The notes: generated by a model not told the origin, from the letters alone. A DNA stretch of 64,000 nt from Streptacidiphilus jeojiense (GCF_000719095.1 NZ_JOEH01000014.1:176280-240279), one strand, 5' to 3'. Shown: positions 44,959 through 53,718, counted from the first letter of the stretch. Translations and numbers: made by a program.

Positions 44959-45897
44959 ATGACGACCCACCGGACGACCGGCCTCACCGGCCCCGCTCCC
45001 ACCCCGACCCTGACGGTCAAGCCGATCGTGCTGCCCGCACCCCAGCGCGGCCAGGACCTGAACGTACGCGTTTCCGCACCGCTCTCTGGCACACGCCTGC
45101 CGGTCGTGCTCTTCGCACACGGATTCGGCTCCGACCTGGACGGCTACGCGCCGCTGGTCGACCATTGGGCCGCTCACGGCTTCGTGGTGGTCCAAGCCAC
45201 GCATCTCGACTCCAACCGAGTCGCCATCGCCGCGGACGACTCCCGCTGGCCGCACCTGTGGCGCTACCGCGTGCAGGACATGAAGCGCATCCTGGATGAG
45301 CTCGAGCTGCTGGAGGCATCCGTGCCGGGCCTGTCCGGCAGGGTCGACCACAGCCGGATCGTCGCAGCGGGCCACTCCTTCGGGGGCCAGACCGCGGGCA
45401 TCCTGGTAGGTCTGCGCGTCACCGACCCCCTGACCGGCACCGCCGAGGACCTGTCCGACTCCCGGGTCGTGGCCAGCATCCAGCTGGCCACGGCCGGCAA
45501 GGGCGGCGACGAACTGACCCCCTTCGCCCACGAGAGGCTCCCCTGGCTCCGCGACCAGGACTTCTCCCACATCACCGCCCCGGGACTGGTGGTCGCCGGC
45601 GACAAGGACGACCTCCCGCTCTCCACCCGGGGGCCCGACTGGACCAGCGATCCCTACACCCTCAGCCGCGGCAACAAGAGCCTGCTCACGGTCTACGGCG
45701 GCGAGCACTCCCTCGGCGGCATCTCCGGCTACCGGGCAGCAGAGACCACCGACGAGGACCCCGTCCGTGTCGCCCTCGTCCAGCAGGTCACCCTCGCCTA
45801 TCTGCGCCACGTCACCGGCGTGGACCACACCGACTGGCAGACGGCCCGATCCGTCCTCGCCGACGCCCACGCGCTGGGACGACTGGAGAGCAAGTGA
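44959..45897 (+). CDS. Alpha/beta hydrolase (chlorophyllase/PAF-AH-like)
   Basis: 312 residues. LPVVLFAHGFGSDLDGYAPLVDHWAAHGFVVVQ and nucleophile elbow AAGHSFGGQTA define an alpha/beta hydrolase resembling the dienelactone hydrolase/chlorophyllase-type group. An Asp (GDKDDLPL) and a His (GGEHSLGG) complete the triad. No signal peptide. It is the target expected for the divergent MerR regulator through the 19-bp-spacer promoter. Substrate unknown; ester cleavage is likely. Confidence 0.88.
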   Translation: MTTHRTTGLTGPAPTPTLTVKPIVLPAPQRGQDLNVRVSAPLSGTRLPVVLFAHGFGSDLDGYAPLVDHWAAHGFVVVQATHLDSNRVAIAADDSRWPHLWRYRVQDMKRILDELELLEASVPGLSGRVDHSRIVAAGHSFGGQTAGILVGLRVTDPLTGTAEDLSDSRVVASIQLATAGKGGDELTPFAHERLPWLRDQDFSHITAPGLVVAGDKDDLPLSTRGPDWTSDPYTLSRGNKSLLTVYGGEHSLGGISGYRAAETTDEDPVRVALVQQVTLAYLRHVTGVDHTDWQTARSVLADAHALGRLESK

Positions 45898-45945
45898 CCC
45901 CGGGCGGTCGCAATCCGGCGCCGAGCGGCGCATAGGGTCTCCGGT

Positions 45946-46734
45946 GTGCGCAGAGCAATCACCCGGGACGGCGCCGCCGTCGCCTACCAGACCGCCGGCC
46001 GCGGAACGCCGCTCCTCCTGCTGGCCGGGCAGGCCAACACCCACCACTGGTGGGACGGAGTGCGGGAGGACTTCGAGGACGGCTACCGCACCATCACCCT
46101 CGACTGGCTCGGCACCGGCGCCAGCGACAAGCCCGACCGCCCCTACAGCACCCGGGGGTTCGCCGCCGACGCGGTCGCGGTGCTGGACGACCTGGGCGTG
46201 GAGCGGGCCCATGTCTACGGGACCTCGATGGGCGGCCGGGTCGCCCAGTGGCTGGCCGCCGACCATCCCGAACGGGTCGGGGCGCTGGTCCTCGGCTGCA
46301 CCTCGCCCGGCGGCGCGCACGGCGTCGAGCGCGACAACACCGTCCGCAGGTCGCTCGCGCAACCCGACCGGGAGGCCGCGCGGCGCGCCTTGCTGGACCT
46401 GATGTACACGCCCGCCTGGACCGCCACGCATCCCGGCCCGCAGCAGACCCTCGGCGACCCCGAGCTGCCCGGCTTCGCCCGGCGGCGCCACCTGGCGGCC
46501 AGCGCCGGACACGACGCCTGGGACGCGCTGCCTGGCATCACCGCCCCCACCCTGGTCATCCACGGCACGGACGACCGGTTCAACCCCGCCGCCAACGCGC
46601 CCCTGCTGGCCGAGCGCATCCGCGGGGCCGCGCTGCACCTCGTCAACGGGGCCCGGCACGCCTACTTCGAGGAGTTCCGCGCCCTCGCCTCCCCCGCGGT
46701 GCTCACCTTCCTCGACGGAGAGGTCACGGGGTGA
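45946..46734 (+). CDS. Alpha/beta hydrolase
   Basis: 262 residues, GTG start. Oxyanion region LLLLAGQANTHHWWDG, nucleophile elbow YGTSMGGRVA, Asp in VIHGTDDRFNP and His near NGARHAYFEEF make a complete triad of the fold shared by esterases, haloalkane dehalogenases and lactonases. It follows the MerR-controlled hydrolase by 48 bp on the same strand and may be co-transcribed. Convergent with an ArsR-like regulator. Confidence 0.88.
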   Translation: MRRAITRDGAAVAYQTAGRGTPLLLLAGQANTHHWWDGVREDFEDGYRTITLDWLGTGASDKPDRPYSTRGFAADAVAVLDDLGVERAHVYGTSMGGRVAQWLAADHPERVGALVLGCTSPGGAHGVERDNTVRRSLAQPDREAARRALLDLMYTPAWTATHPGPQQTLGDPELPGFARRRHLAASAGHDAWDALPGITAPTLVIHGTDDRFNPAANAPLLAERIRGAALHLVNGARHAYFEEFRALASPAVLTFLDGEVTG

Positions 46735-46791
46735 CGCGGAGCGAGGAGACCAGGGTGTTGGTGGCGGGCCGTCAGGTCCCGGCCCCACGGC

Positions 46792-47328
46792 TCACTGCGG
46801 CGGGGCTTCCACCGGGAAGTGGATCGGGCTCAGCAGGTACTGCGCCCGGCCCGGGCCCGGGCGGTTGGCCAACTTGGGCACGATGGCCGCGCGCATGTCG
46901 CCGATCAGCTCGTCCAGTTCCTCCGGGCTGAGCCAGAGGGCGTGTTGCCGGTAGCCCACCTGGTCGGCCACCGGGTCGGCCGCCTCGCGGTCCAGGTAGG
47001 CGTTGAACTCGGCCAGCAGGGCGGTCATCGCGGTGGCGAAGGCCTGCCGGTGGTCGGCGGGGGTGAGTGTGCGGACCGCCTCGGGGCCGACCACGGCTCG
47101 GTCCTGGCGCAGCCGGTAGTGCCGCTCCACCGCGCCGCGGACCCGGCGTTCCTCGGCCACCTCCAGGATCCCGCCGGTGACGAGCAGGTCGATGTGCCGG
47201 TAGACGGTGGCTTTGGAGGCTTCCGGGATGCGTGCGCAGAGCTGAGCGGTGGTCAGCAGCCTTCCGCCGCCCATCGCATGCACGATCCGCAGCCGGATGG
47301 GGTGGGCGAGCAGTTCCAGGGAGTCCAT
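46792..47328 (-). CDS. ArsR-like winged-helix regulator
   Basis: 178 residues. The N-terminal HTH MDSLELLAHPIRLRIVHAMGGGRLLTTAQLCARIPEASKATVYRHIDLLVTGGILEVAEERRVRG is ArsR-like, followed by a longer C-terminal helical part (TALLAEFNAYLDREA, LSPEELDELIGDMRA). There are no metal-binding cysteines. The C-terminal part resembles the ligand-independent tails of YdfF/helix-turn-helix-domain proteins that regulate a divergent target. It is divergent from an alpha/beta hydrolase with only 36 bp between, which leaves little room for separate promoters. Confidence 0.85.
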   Translation of the reverse strand: MDSLELLAHPIRLRIVHAMGGGRLLTTAQLCARIPEASKATVYRHIDLLVTGGILEVAEERRVRGAVERHYRLRQDRAVVGPEAVRTLTPADHRQAFATAMTALLAEFNAYLDREAADPVADQVGYRQHALWLSPEELDELIGDMRAAIVPKLANRPGPGRAQYLLSPIHFPVEAPPQ

Positions 47329-47364
47329 GTCCCAACCTTCTCATATCTGCTACCTTTCTCAATT

Positions 47365-48672
47365 ATGCGAATGGATGAGGCGGGAACACTGAAGGTGGCA
47401 CGGGACTTCGCCGCGCTCCTGGTGGCGGAGCGTTTCGTGGAGACCGTGGAGCTGTTCGCACCACCCCTGCGCGCCGCGGTGTCGGCCGATGCGCTACGGC
47501 TCGCCTGGGCGGCCGAGGTCGCCGGACAGGGCGGGGTCGGCGCGATCGGGGAGCCGACGAGCGAGCCGGGCGAAGCCGACCTGGTGCGCGTCCGCATCCC
47601 GATGGCCTGCGCGAACGGCGGCTTCACCCTGGTCACTTCGGTCGGCGCTGACGGCCTGCTGCACGGTCTGCGCATCGCTCACGGCGAGGACGGCGCCGAC
47701 AGCCCCGCCTGGCAGTCACCCCCCTACGCGGACCCGGCCCGGTTCACCGAGCAGGAGGTCCTGATCGGCAGCGGCCCGCTCGCCGTGTCCGGCACGCTGA
47801 GCCTGCCCGTCGGACCCGGCTCCGGACCCGGCTCCGGACCCTGGCCCGCCGTCGTCCTGCTCAGCGGCGGCGGCGCGTTCGACCGGGACGGGAGCAGCGG
47901 CCCCAACAAGCCGCTCAAGGACCTCGCCTGGGGACTGGCCACCCGACAGGTAGCGGTCCTGCGCTTCGACAAGGCGACCTTCAAGCACCCGCACCGCCTG
48001 CCGGCGGACTTCACCATGGCCGACGAGTACCTGCCGCCCGCGCTCGCCGCCGTCCGACTGCTCCGGGACCGGCCCGAAGTGGCTCCGGACCGGATCCACC
48101 TGCTCGGCCACAGCATGGGCGGCAAGGCGGCGCCCCGGATCGCCGCGGCAGATCCGTCGATCGCCGGGCTGGTGCTGCTCGCCGCGGACGCCCAGCCGAT
48201 GCACCAGGCCGCCGTCCGGGTGGCCCGCCATCTCGCGGCGCTCTCCCCCGGTACCGGCGCGGACCAGGCGGTGGCGGCGCTGACCCGGCAGGCCGAGCTG
48301 GTGGCCGGCTCCGAACTCACGCCTGACACCCCGTCGGAACTGCTGCCGCTCGGCCTCTCCGCCGCCTTCTGGCTCGACCTGCGCGGCTACGACCCGGTGG
48401 CCACGGCGGCCGGCCTCACCTGCCCGATGCTGATCCTGCAGGGCGGGCGGGACTACCAGGTGACCGTCGCCGACGACCTGACGCGCTGGCAGGCTGCGCT
48501 CGCGGACCGGCCCGAGGTGACGATCCGGATCCATCAGAACGCCAACCACTTCTTCTTCCCCGGCAGCGGCCCCGCCACCCCGGCCGAGTACGCACGCCCG
48601 GGCCACGTCGGTCCTGCGGTCGTGGACGAGATCGCGGCCTGGCTGACCGCGGTAGCGCCGCGCCGCCGGTGA
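47365..48672 (+). CDS. Alpha/beta hydrolase with N-terminal DUF3887-like domain
   Basis: 435 residues. Residues 1-110 (ARDFAALLVAERFVETVELFAPPLRAAVSADAL...) fit a DUF3887-type small alpha+beta domain. The hydrolase starts about residue 140 (ALSGTLSLPVGPG-type entry), with a short Gly/Ser/Pro repeat, and has LLGHSMGGKAAP as nucleophile elbow. Asp in GGRDYQV and His in QNANHFFFPG complete the triad. No ribosome site precedes ATG 47365; a TACCTT -10 lies 8 nt upstream, so the mRNA is probably leaderless. Divergent from an ArsR-like regulator. Confidence 0.85.
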   Translation: MRMDEAGTLKVARDFAALLVAERFVETVELFAPPLRAAVSADALRLAWAAEVAGQGGVGAIGEPTSEPGEADLVRVRIPMACANGGFTLVTSVGADGLLHGLRIAHGEDGADSPAWQSPPYADPARFTEQEVLIGSGPLAVSGTLSLPVGPGSGPGSGPWPAVVLLSGGGAFDRDGSSGPNKPLKDLAWGLATRQVAVLRFDKATFKHPHRLPADFTMADEYLPPALAAVRLLRDRPEVAPDRIHLLGHSMGGKAAPRIAAADPSIAGLVLLAADAQPMHQAAVRVARHLAALSPGTGADQAVAALTRQAELVAGSELTPDTPSELLPLGLSAAFWLDLRGYDPVATAAGLTCPMLILQGGRDYQVTVADDLTRWQAALADRPEVTIRIHQNANHFFFPGSGPATPAEYARPGHVGPAVVDEIAAWLTAVAPRRR

Positions 48673-48673
48673 T

Positions 48674-48689
48674 TTGATCCTGGGCGACA
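48674..48689 (+). promoter_or_regulatory. AraC operator copy 1: TTGATCCTG-NN-CGACA
   Basis: This 16-bp motif begins two bases past the hydrolase stop and ends 13 bp before the AraC GTG. The same sequence occurs twice at 53746-53782 upstream of the acyl-CoA dehydrogenase operon. A single copy at the regulator's own start fits autoregulation. Confidence 0.7.
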
Positions 48690-48702
48690 CCGGCGCCATC
48701 CT

Positions 48703-49734
48703 GTGAGCATGTCCCTGGTGCGGTCGGCAGGCCTGCAGAAGTTCCGACAGTCCGTCGAGGCTCTGGGCGGAGATCCGGAGGTGTACGCCCGCAGGGCGGG
48801 TCTGCCCGTCGACGCGCTGGACAGCGACGAACTGCTGGTCGAGGACTCCGCCCTGGCCGCGGTGCTGGAGATCGCCGCAGCCGACCTCGGCTGCCCGGAC
48901 CTGGGACTGCGGGTGGGCCGGGCCCAGGACTTCGGCATGCTGGGCCCGCTGGCGGTGGCGATCCAGCACTCCCCCTCGGTCGCCGACGCGCTCGCATGCA
49001 CCTCCCGGTACATGTTCGTCCATGCCCGCGATCTCAGCGTCGCACTGGTGGAGGATCCCGACGGATCCCACGGCGTGGTCGGGCTGCGGTACTCCTTCAG
49101 CGCGGGCAAGCGGCCGCTGCCGCAGGCCACCGACATGACCATGCTGTTCCTCCACCGCGCGGTGGAGTTCCTGGTGGGCGGCCGCTACGGCCTGCGGTCG
49201 GTCGACCTGCCGCACCAGCCCGCGGCGCCGCGGTCGCGGTACGAGGACGCCTTCGGCGCCCGGGTCCGCTTCGGCCGCGACGCCGCGCTGCTGCGGGTGC
49301 CGTCGAGCCTGCTGTCACGCCCGCTCGACGGGGTCGACGAGACCCTGCGCCGGCTCGCGCTGGCCTTCCTCTCCCAGCAGTCCTCCGAGGCCAGGCCGCT
49401 GGTGACGGCGAAGGTGCGGACCGTCCTGGACCAGTCCCTGGGAACCGGCTCCACCGAACTCGTCGACGTCGCCCGGGCCCTGGCCGTGCATCCGCGCACC
49501 CTGCAGCGGCAGCTCGCCGCGGAGGGCGAGTCGTTCGCCTCCGTCCTGGACTCGGTCCGCCGGGCCAGGGCGCGCACCTACCTGACCACGACGGACATGC
49601 CGCTCTCCCAGGTCAGCGACCTGATCGGGTTCGCCGAGCAGGGGGTGCTCAGCCGCTGCGCCCAGCGGTGGTGGGGACGGACGCCGTCCGCACTGCGCCA
49701 GGAGGCACGCAGCCGCGCCCGGCCCCGCGCCTAA
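48703..49734 (+). CDS. AraC-family regulator with Arabinose_bd-type domain (VirS/OruR-like)
   Basis: 343 residues (GTG 48703; ATG 48709 is an alternative). The N-terminal ~180 residues (FRQSVEALGGDPEVYARRAGLPVDAL...LGLRVGRAQDFGMLGPLAVAIQHSPSVADAL) form the ligand domain typical of VirS/OruR/ArgR-type AraC proteins. The C-terminal AraC HTH pair follows (LVDVARALAVHPRTLQRQLAAEGESFASVLDSVRRARARTYLTTTDMPLSQVSDLIGFAEQGVLSRCAQRWWGRTPSALR). Relatives respond to acids or lipid-derived signals. It is convergent (4-bp overlap) with the acyl-CoA dehydrogenase/kinase operon and shares a 16-bp motif with that operon's promoter. Confidence 0.92.
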   Translation: MSMSLVRSAGLQKFRQSVEALGGDPEVYARRAGLPVDALDSDELLVEDSALAAVLEIAAADLGCPDLGLRVGRAQDFGMLGPLAVAIQHSPSVADALACTSRYMFVHARDLSVALVEDPDGSHGVVGLRYSFSAGKRPLPQATDMTMLFLHRAVEFLVGGRYGLRSVDLPHQPAAPRSRYEDAFGARVRFGRDAALLRVPSSLLSRPLDGVDETLRRLALAFLSQQSSEARPLVTAKVRTVLDQSLGTGSTELVDVARALAVHPRTLQRQLAAEGESFASVLDSVRRARARTYLTTTDMPLSQVSDLIGFAEQGVLSRCAQRWWGRTPSALRQEARSRARPRA

Positions 49735-50873
49735 CCGGGCGGCGCGCTCCCGACCTGGGCCTCGGCGAACCCGGGGCCCATCCGCCCGGCCGCGGAGATC
49801 AGGCGGCGGCAGCGCAGTTCGAGCACCACGACCGCGACGCCGAAGAAGCGGAACTGCCTGTTGGTCGTCTGCCTGGTCAGGTACCGCTGGTAGACCTGCT
49901 GGGCGATGACGGCGACCCGGAACAGCCCGAAGACCTGGTACCAGGCCCATTCACGGTTGGTCACCCTCAAACCGGTGCGCGCGCAGTAGTGACCCACCAC
50001 CTCCTCACGGGTCATCATCCCGGGCAGGTGGGTGGGCTGGCGGCGGAAGGCCTGCAGGTGCCTGCCGTCGTCGGCCTGCACCCAGTAGCCCAGGCAGTTC
50101 GCGAGGTCCATCAGCGGGTCGCCGACGGTGGCGAGTTCCCAGTCGAGCAGACCGACCGGCCGGGTGGGGTCCTCCGGGTCCAGGACGACGTTGTCGAAGC
50201 GGAAGTCGTTGTGCACCAGCGTGTGCGGCCGGTCGGCCGGCTGGTTCGCGGCCAGCCAGCCCATGACCCGCTCGAAGCTGCCGACGTTCCAGGTGCGTGC
50301 CCTGCGGTAGCGCTCCGACCAGCCCTCGACCTGCCGGCGCACATAGCCGTCGCCCCGGCCGAGGTCGCCGAGGCCGGTGGTCGCCAGGTCCACCGCGTGC
50401 AGGTCCACCAGCAGGTCGATGACATTGCGGCACAGGGCGGCGGTCTGTTCGGGGTCCAGCACCACCTCGCGCGGCAGGTCCCTGCGCGGGATCGGGCCGG
50501 CGAGCCGCTGCATCACGTAGAACGGCGAGCCGATCACCGCCGGGTCCTCGCACAGGGCGACGGTGCGCGGCACGTACGGCAGGAAGTGTCCGAGCTGGGT
50601 CTGGATGCGGTGCTCGCGGCCCATGTCGTGCGCACCGTTGCGGTGGGTTCCCTTCGGGGGACGGCGCAGGATCAGGTCACCGTCCGGGTAGCCCAGCAGG
50701 TAGGTCAGATTGGAGACGCCCCCGGAGAACTGCCGCACCTGCGGCAGGGCGCCCAGGTCGATCCCGGTGCTGCCCGGCGCGGCGTTCGCGGCGAGCCAGC
50801 CGGCCATGGCGGCAACGTCGAAGGCGTCGTCGTCGCGGACCTGGCGCAGACCGGCGATGCTCTCCTGGTTCAT
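49731..50873 (-). CDS. APH-family small-molecule kinase (ACAD10/11-type kinase domain)
   Basis: 380 residues from ATG 50873, overlapping the SDR stop as ATGA. The N-lobe Lys (LILRRPPKG) and hinge VMQRLAGPI, catalytic HNDFRFDNVVLD (H-x-D-x4-N) and metal motif LLDWELATVGDPLMDLANCLGYW match the phosphotransferase domain fused to acyl-CoA dehydrogenase in ACAD10/11, here as a separate protein. It is the last gene of an operon with an ACAD of the matching type and two SDRs. It probably phosphorylates the 4-hydroxyl of a hydroxyacyl-CoA so that the dehydrogenase partner can remove it (inferred from the family). Confidence 0.9.
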   Translation of the reverse strand: MNQESIAGLRQVRDDDAFDVAAMAGWLAANAAPGSTGIDLGALPQVRQFSGGVSNLTYLLGYPDGDLILRRPPKGTHRNGAHDMGREHRIQTQLGHFLPYVPRTVALCEDPAVIGSPFYVMQRLAGPIPRRDLPREVVLDPEQTAALCRNVIDLLVDLHAVDLATTGLGDLGRGDGYVRRQVEGWSERYRRARTWNVGSFERVMGWLAANQPADRPHTLVHNDFRFDNVVLDPEDPTRPVGLLDWELATVGDPLMDLANCLGYWVQADDGRHLQAFRRQPTHLPGMMTREEVVGHYCARTGLRVTNREWAWYQVFGLFRVAVIAQQVYQRYLTRQTTNRQFRFFGVAVVVLELRCRRLISAAGRMGPGFAEAQVGSAPPG

Positions 50874-51628
50874 GTGAGCCTCCGGACCACGGACAGCGGC
50901 AGGACCTTCAGGGCGAGGCCGAGCGGCAGCCACGGCCAGGCCGGGACGTAGGCCTTGGCCCGGCGCCGCTCGATGGCCCTGACCATCGCGCGCACCCCGG
51001 TCGGTGTGTCGACCATGAACCGGGTGCGCTGCTCGACGTGGGCGTTCATCTCCGAGCGGATGTACCCGGGGTGGATGACCGAGACGTCCAGGCCCTGGAT
51101 GGACTCCGAGCGCAGGCCCTCGGCGAGGGAGGCGATCCCGGCCTTGGTCGCCGCGTAGGTGGTCATGGACCTGCGCATGCCGCGCAGGGCGGACATGGAC
51201 GAGATCAGCACCAGGTGGCCATGGCCCTGGCGGCGGAAGATCTCCAGCGCGGCCTCGGTCTGGGCCACGGCTCCGACGAAGTTGGTCATCGCCGTGGCGA
51301 GGTTGGCCTCGGCGCGCCCGGTGCCCAGTGGGGCGCCGGTGCCGACACCGGCGTTGACGACGACCCGGTCGACGGTGCCGGTGCGCTGCACCAGGTCGTG
51401 GAAGACCGAGGCGACCGCGGTGGTGTCGGTGACGTCGAGGGCGGCGGTGTGGACAATGCGGCCGGTGGAGACGCGGATCTCGTCGGCCAGGGCGTCCAGC
51501 CGGTCGGTACGGCGGGCACACAGGGCCAGGTCGTAGCCCAGGGCCGCGAACTGACGGGCCATCTCCGCTCCCAGCCCCGAGCTCGCCCCGGTGATGAGGA
51601 CGGTGCCGCGGCGGTTCTGCCTGGTCAT
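50870..51628 (-). CDS. SDR-family oxidoreductase (operon copy 2)
   Basis: 252 residues from ATG 51628 overlapping the upstream SDR stop as ATGA. Cofactor motif TGASSGLGAEMAR, NAGVG, Ser in LISSMSALRG and catalytic YAATK are present. The hydrophobic C-terminus (WPWLPLGLALKVLPLSVVRRL) suggests membrane association or a lipid-like substrate, as in the DltE/Rv3085-like group found with VirS-type regulators. It likely oxidises or reduces a hydroxyl/keto acyl intermediate in the same pathway as the flanking ACAD and kinase. Confidence 0.9.
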   Translation of the reverse strand: MTRQNRRGTVLITGASSGLGAEMARQFAALGYDLALCARRTDRLDALADEIRVSTGRIVHTAALDVTDTTAVASVFHDLVQRTGTVDRVVVNAGVGTGAPLGTGRAEANLATAMTNFVGAVAQTEAALEIFRRQGHGHLVLISSMSALRGMRRSMTTYAATKAGIASLAEGLRSESIQGLDVSVIHPGYIRSEMNAHVEQRTRFMVDTPTGVRAMVRAIERRRAKAYVPAWPWLPLGLALKVLPLSVVRRLT

Positions 51629-52425
51629 CCTTGCTCCTCCCGCAGCTCGGCGCGCCGGATTCGCGCGCCAGCGGCCAGCATCTGACGGTCGTACAGGGGC
51701 CGGGCCAGGCGCTTGGTCCAGTACGCGATCCGCGCGGACCGGTCCGGCAGGACCAGGAACCGTCGTGCGTCCACGCCCTTGAGCACCCGCGCGGCGACCT
51801 CCTCGGCCCCCAGTGGGGCCCGCGCGATCAGCTTGGTCGCGACCTGGTCCATCAGCGGGTCCTCCCCGCCCAGGGAGGCGGCCAGGTTGGTGCGGAAGAA
51901 CGAGGGGCAGACCACCGTCACATCCACGCCCCAGGGGCCGAGTTCGTGCCGCAGGCTCTCCGAGAGGGCGACCACGGCCGCCTTGCTCGCGTCGTAGGAG
52001 CTCATCGCGGCCGGATGGACCAGCCCGGCCAGGGACGCCACATTGACCAGGTGGCCGTGCCCCTGGGCCTTGAGCAGCGGGGCGAAGGTGCGGCAGCCGT
52101 TCACCGCGCCGAGGACGTTGACGTCCAGCACCCGCCGCCAGTGCGCGTCGTCGACCCGGTCCACGCGCCCGCCGGCGGCGATTCCGGCGTTGTTGACCAG
52201 CACGTCGAGCCCGCCGAACTCGTCGTGCACGCGTCGCAGCGCATCCGCCCAGTGCTGCGTCGAGGTGATGTCCAGCCGCTGGTAGAGCGCCCCCGCCGGG
52301 ACCGGCGCCCCGGCGGCGAGGTCGGTAACCAGCACCCGATCCCCGCGGGCGGCGTAGCGGGAGGCCAGGGCCGCGCCCAGGCCGGAGGCGCCGCCGGTGA
52401 TCAGCACACACCGGACGCGGCTCAT
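51625..52425 (-). CDS. SDR-family oxidoreductase (operon copy 1)
   Basis: 266 residues from ATG 52425, overlapping the acyl-CoA dehydrogenase stop as ATGA. Cofactor motif TGGASGLGAALAS, NNAG, Ser in VNVASLAGLVHPAAMS and catalytic YDASK are present; VTDLA after strand 2 favours NAD(H). About 30% similar by eye to the SDR that follows, so the two are related but not recent duplicates. Together they would give two oxidoreductase steps beside the ACAD. Confidence 0.9.
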   Translation of the reverse strand: MSRVRCVLITGGASGLGAALASRYAARGDRVLVTDLAAGAPVPAGALYQRLDITSTQHWADALRRVHDEFGGLDVLVNNAGIAAGGRVDRVDDAHWRRVLDVNVLGAVNGCRTFAPLLKAQGHGHLVNVASLAGLVHPAAMSSYDASKAAVVALSESLRHELGPWGVDVTVVCPSFFRTNLAASLGGEDPLMDQVATKLIARAPLGAEEVAARVLKGVDARRFLVLPDRSARIAYWTKRLARPLYDRQMLAAGARIRRAELREEQG

Positions 52426-53711
52426 CGCGCCGCCCTGTGCTCGCTGTGCTTGCTGTGCTTGCTGTACTTGGCCAGCTCGACCCGGGCGACGACGTCCTTG
52501 TGCACCTCGTCGGGACCGTCGGCCAGGCGGACGGCCCTGGCGGCGGTCCAGGCTCCGGAGAGCGGGAAGTCGCTGGAGAGTCCGGCGCCGCCGTGGATCT
52601 GCATGGCGAAGTCGATGACCTGCTGGGCGACGTTCGGCGCCGCCACCTTGATGGCGCTGACCTCGGCGAGCGCACCCCTGGCACCGACGGTGTCGAGCTT
52701 CCAGGCGGCGTCCAGGATCAGCAGCCGGGTGGAGTCGATGGCGATCCGTGCCTCGGCGATGCGTTCGCGGTTGCCGCCGAGGTCCGCCAGCGGCCTGCCG
52801 AACGCGGAACGCGACAGGCCGCGCTCACAGGCCAGGTGCAGGGCCCGCTCGGCCAGGCCGATCATGCGCATCGCGTGGTGCACCCGGCCGGGGCCCAGGC
52901 GGCCCTGGGCGATCTCGAAGGCCCGCCCGGGGCCGGCGACGATGTGTGAGAGCGGGACCCGGACGTCGGTGAAGGACACCTCGCCGTGGCCGAAGGGCTC
53001 GTCGAAGAAGCCCATCGTGTCCAGCATCCGCTCGACCTTCACCCCCGGGGTGTCCCTGGGGACCAGCACCATCGAGTGCCGGGCGTGCTTGGGCGCGCCC
53101 GGATCGGTGAGCCCCATCACCACCAGGACCTCGCAGTGCGGGTGCCCGATGCCGGTGGTCCACCACTTGCGGCCGTCCAGGACCACCTCGTCGCCCTGGA
53201 CCACGGCCGTGAGCTGCATGTTGGTGGCGTCCGAGGACGCCACCCCCGGCTCGGTCATGGCGAACGCCGAGCGGATCGACCCGTCGAGCAGCGGGTCCAG
53301 CCAGCGGTCCCGCTGCTCCGGGGAGCCGTAGCGCAGCAGCACCTCGGCGTTGCCGGAGTCCGGTGCGTTGCAGTTGAACACGTACGGCGCCAGGAACGAC
53401 CATCCGGTGGCCTCGGCGATCGGTGCGTAGTCCAGATTGGTCAGCCCGGTGCCGCCGCGGGTGCCGAACCGTTGCGCGTAGGGCCCCTCGTGGCCTGCGG
53501 GCAGGAACAGGTTCCACAGCCCCTGCGCCCGCGCCCGGCGCTGCAGCTCCCCCAGTTCCTCCGGCACCTGCCACGGATCCGCCCCGCCGGTTCGGCGGGC
53601 CTCGCCCTGACGCCGGTGCAACGCGTGCTCGATCGGGGCGATCTCGTCCCGGATGAACGTCCGCACGGCCTCGGTGAGCTCGACCGCGCGGGGAGAAGGG
53701 GTGAAGTCCAT
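52422..53711 (-). CDS. Acyl-CoA dehydrogenase of the ACAD10/11 type
   Basis: 429 residues from ATG 53711. Motifs include NLDYAPIAEATGWSFLAPYVFNC, FAMTEPGVASSDATNM (FAD/CoA region), GRKWWTTGIGHPHCEV and, near the end, ARAVRLADGPDEVHKDVVARVEL, which marks the ACAD10/11 branch rather than classic fatty acyl-CoA dehydrogenases. In that branch the enzyme removes a phosphorylated 4-hydroxyl from an acyl-CoA. The extreme C-terminus (KYSKHSKHSEHR) comes from short 9-bp repeats. A -10 TAGCGT ends 7 nt before the ATG, suggesting a leaderless mRNA. First gene of a four-gene operon in which every junction is a 4-bp overlap. Confidence 0.92.
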   Translation of the reverse strand: MDFTPSPRAVELTEAVRTFIRDEIAPIEHALHRRQGEARRTGGADPWQVPEELGELQRRARAQGLWNLFLPAGHEGPYAQRFGTRGGTGLTNLDYAPIAEATGWSFLAPYVFNCNAPDSGNAEVLLRYGSPEQRDRWLDPLLDGSIRSAFAMTEPGVASSDATNMQLTAVVQGDEVVLDGRKWWTTGIGHPHCEVLVVMGLTDPGAPKHARHSMVLVPRDTPGVKVERMLDTMGFFDEPFGHGEVSFTDVRVPLSHIVAGPGRAFEIAQGRLGPGRVHHAMRMIGLAERALHLACERGLSRSAFGRPLADLGGNRERIAEARIAIDSTRLLILDAAWKLDTVGARGALAEVSAIKVAAPNVAQQVIDFAMQIHGGAGLSSDFPLSGAWTAARAVRLADGPDEVHKDVVARVELAKYSKHSKHSEHRAAR

Positions 53712-53718
53712 GACCATC

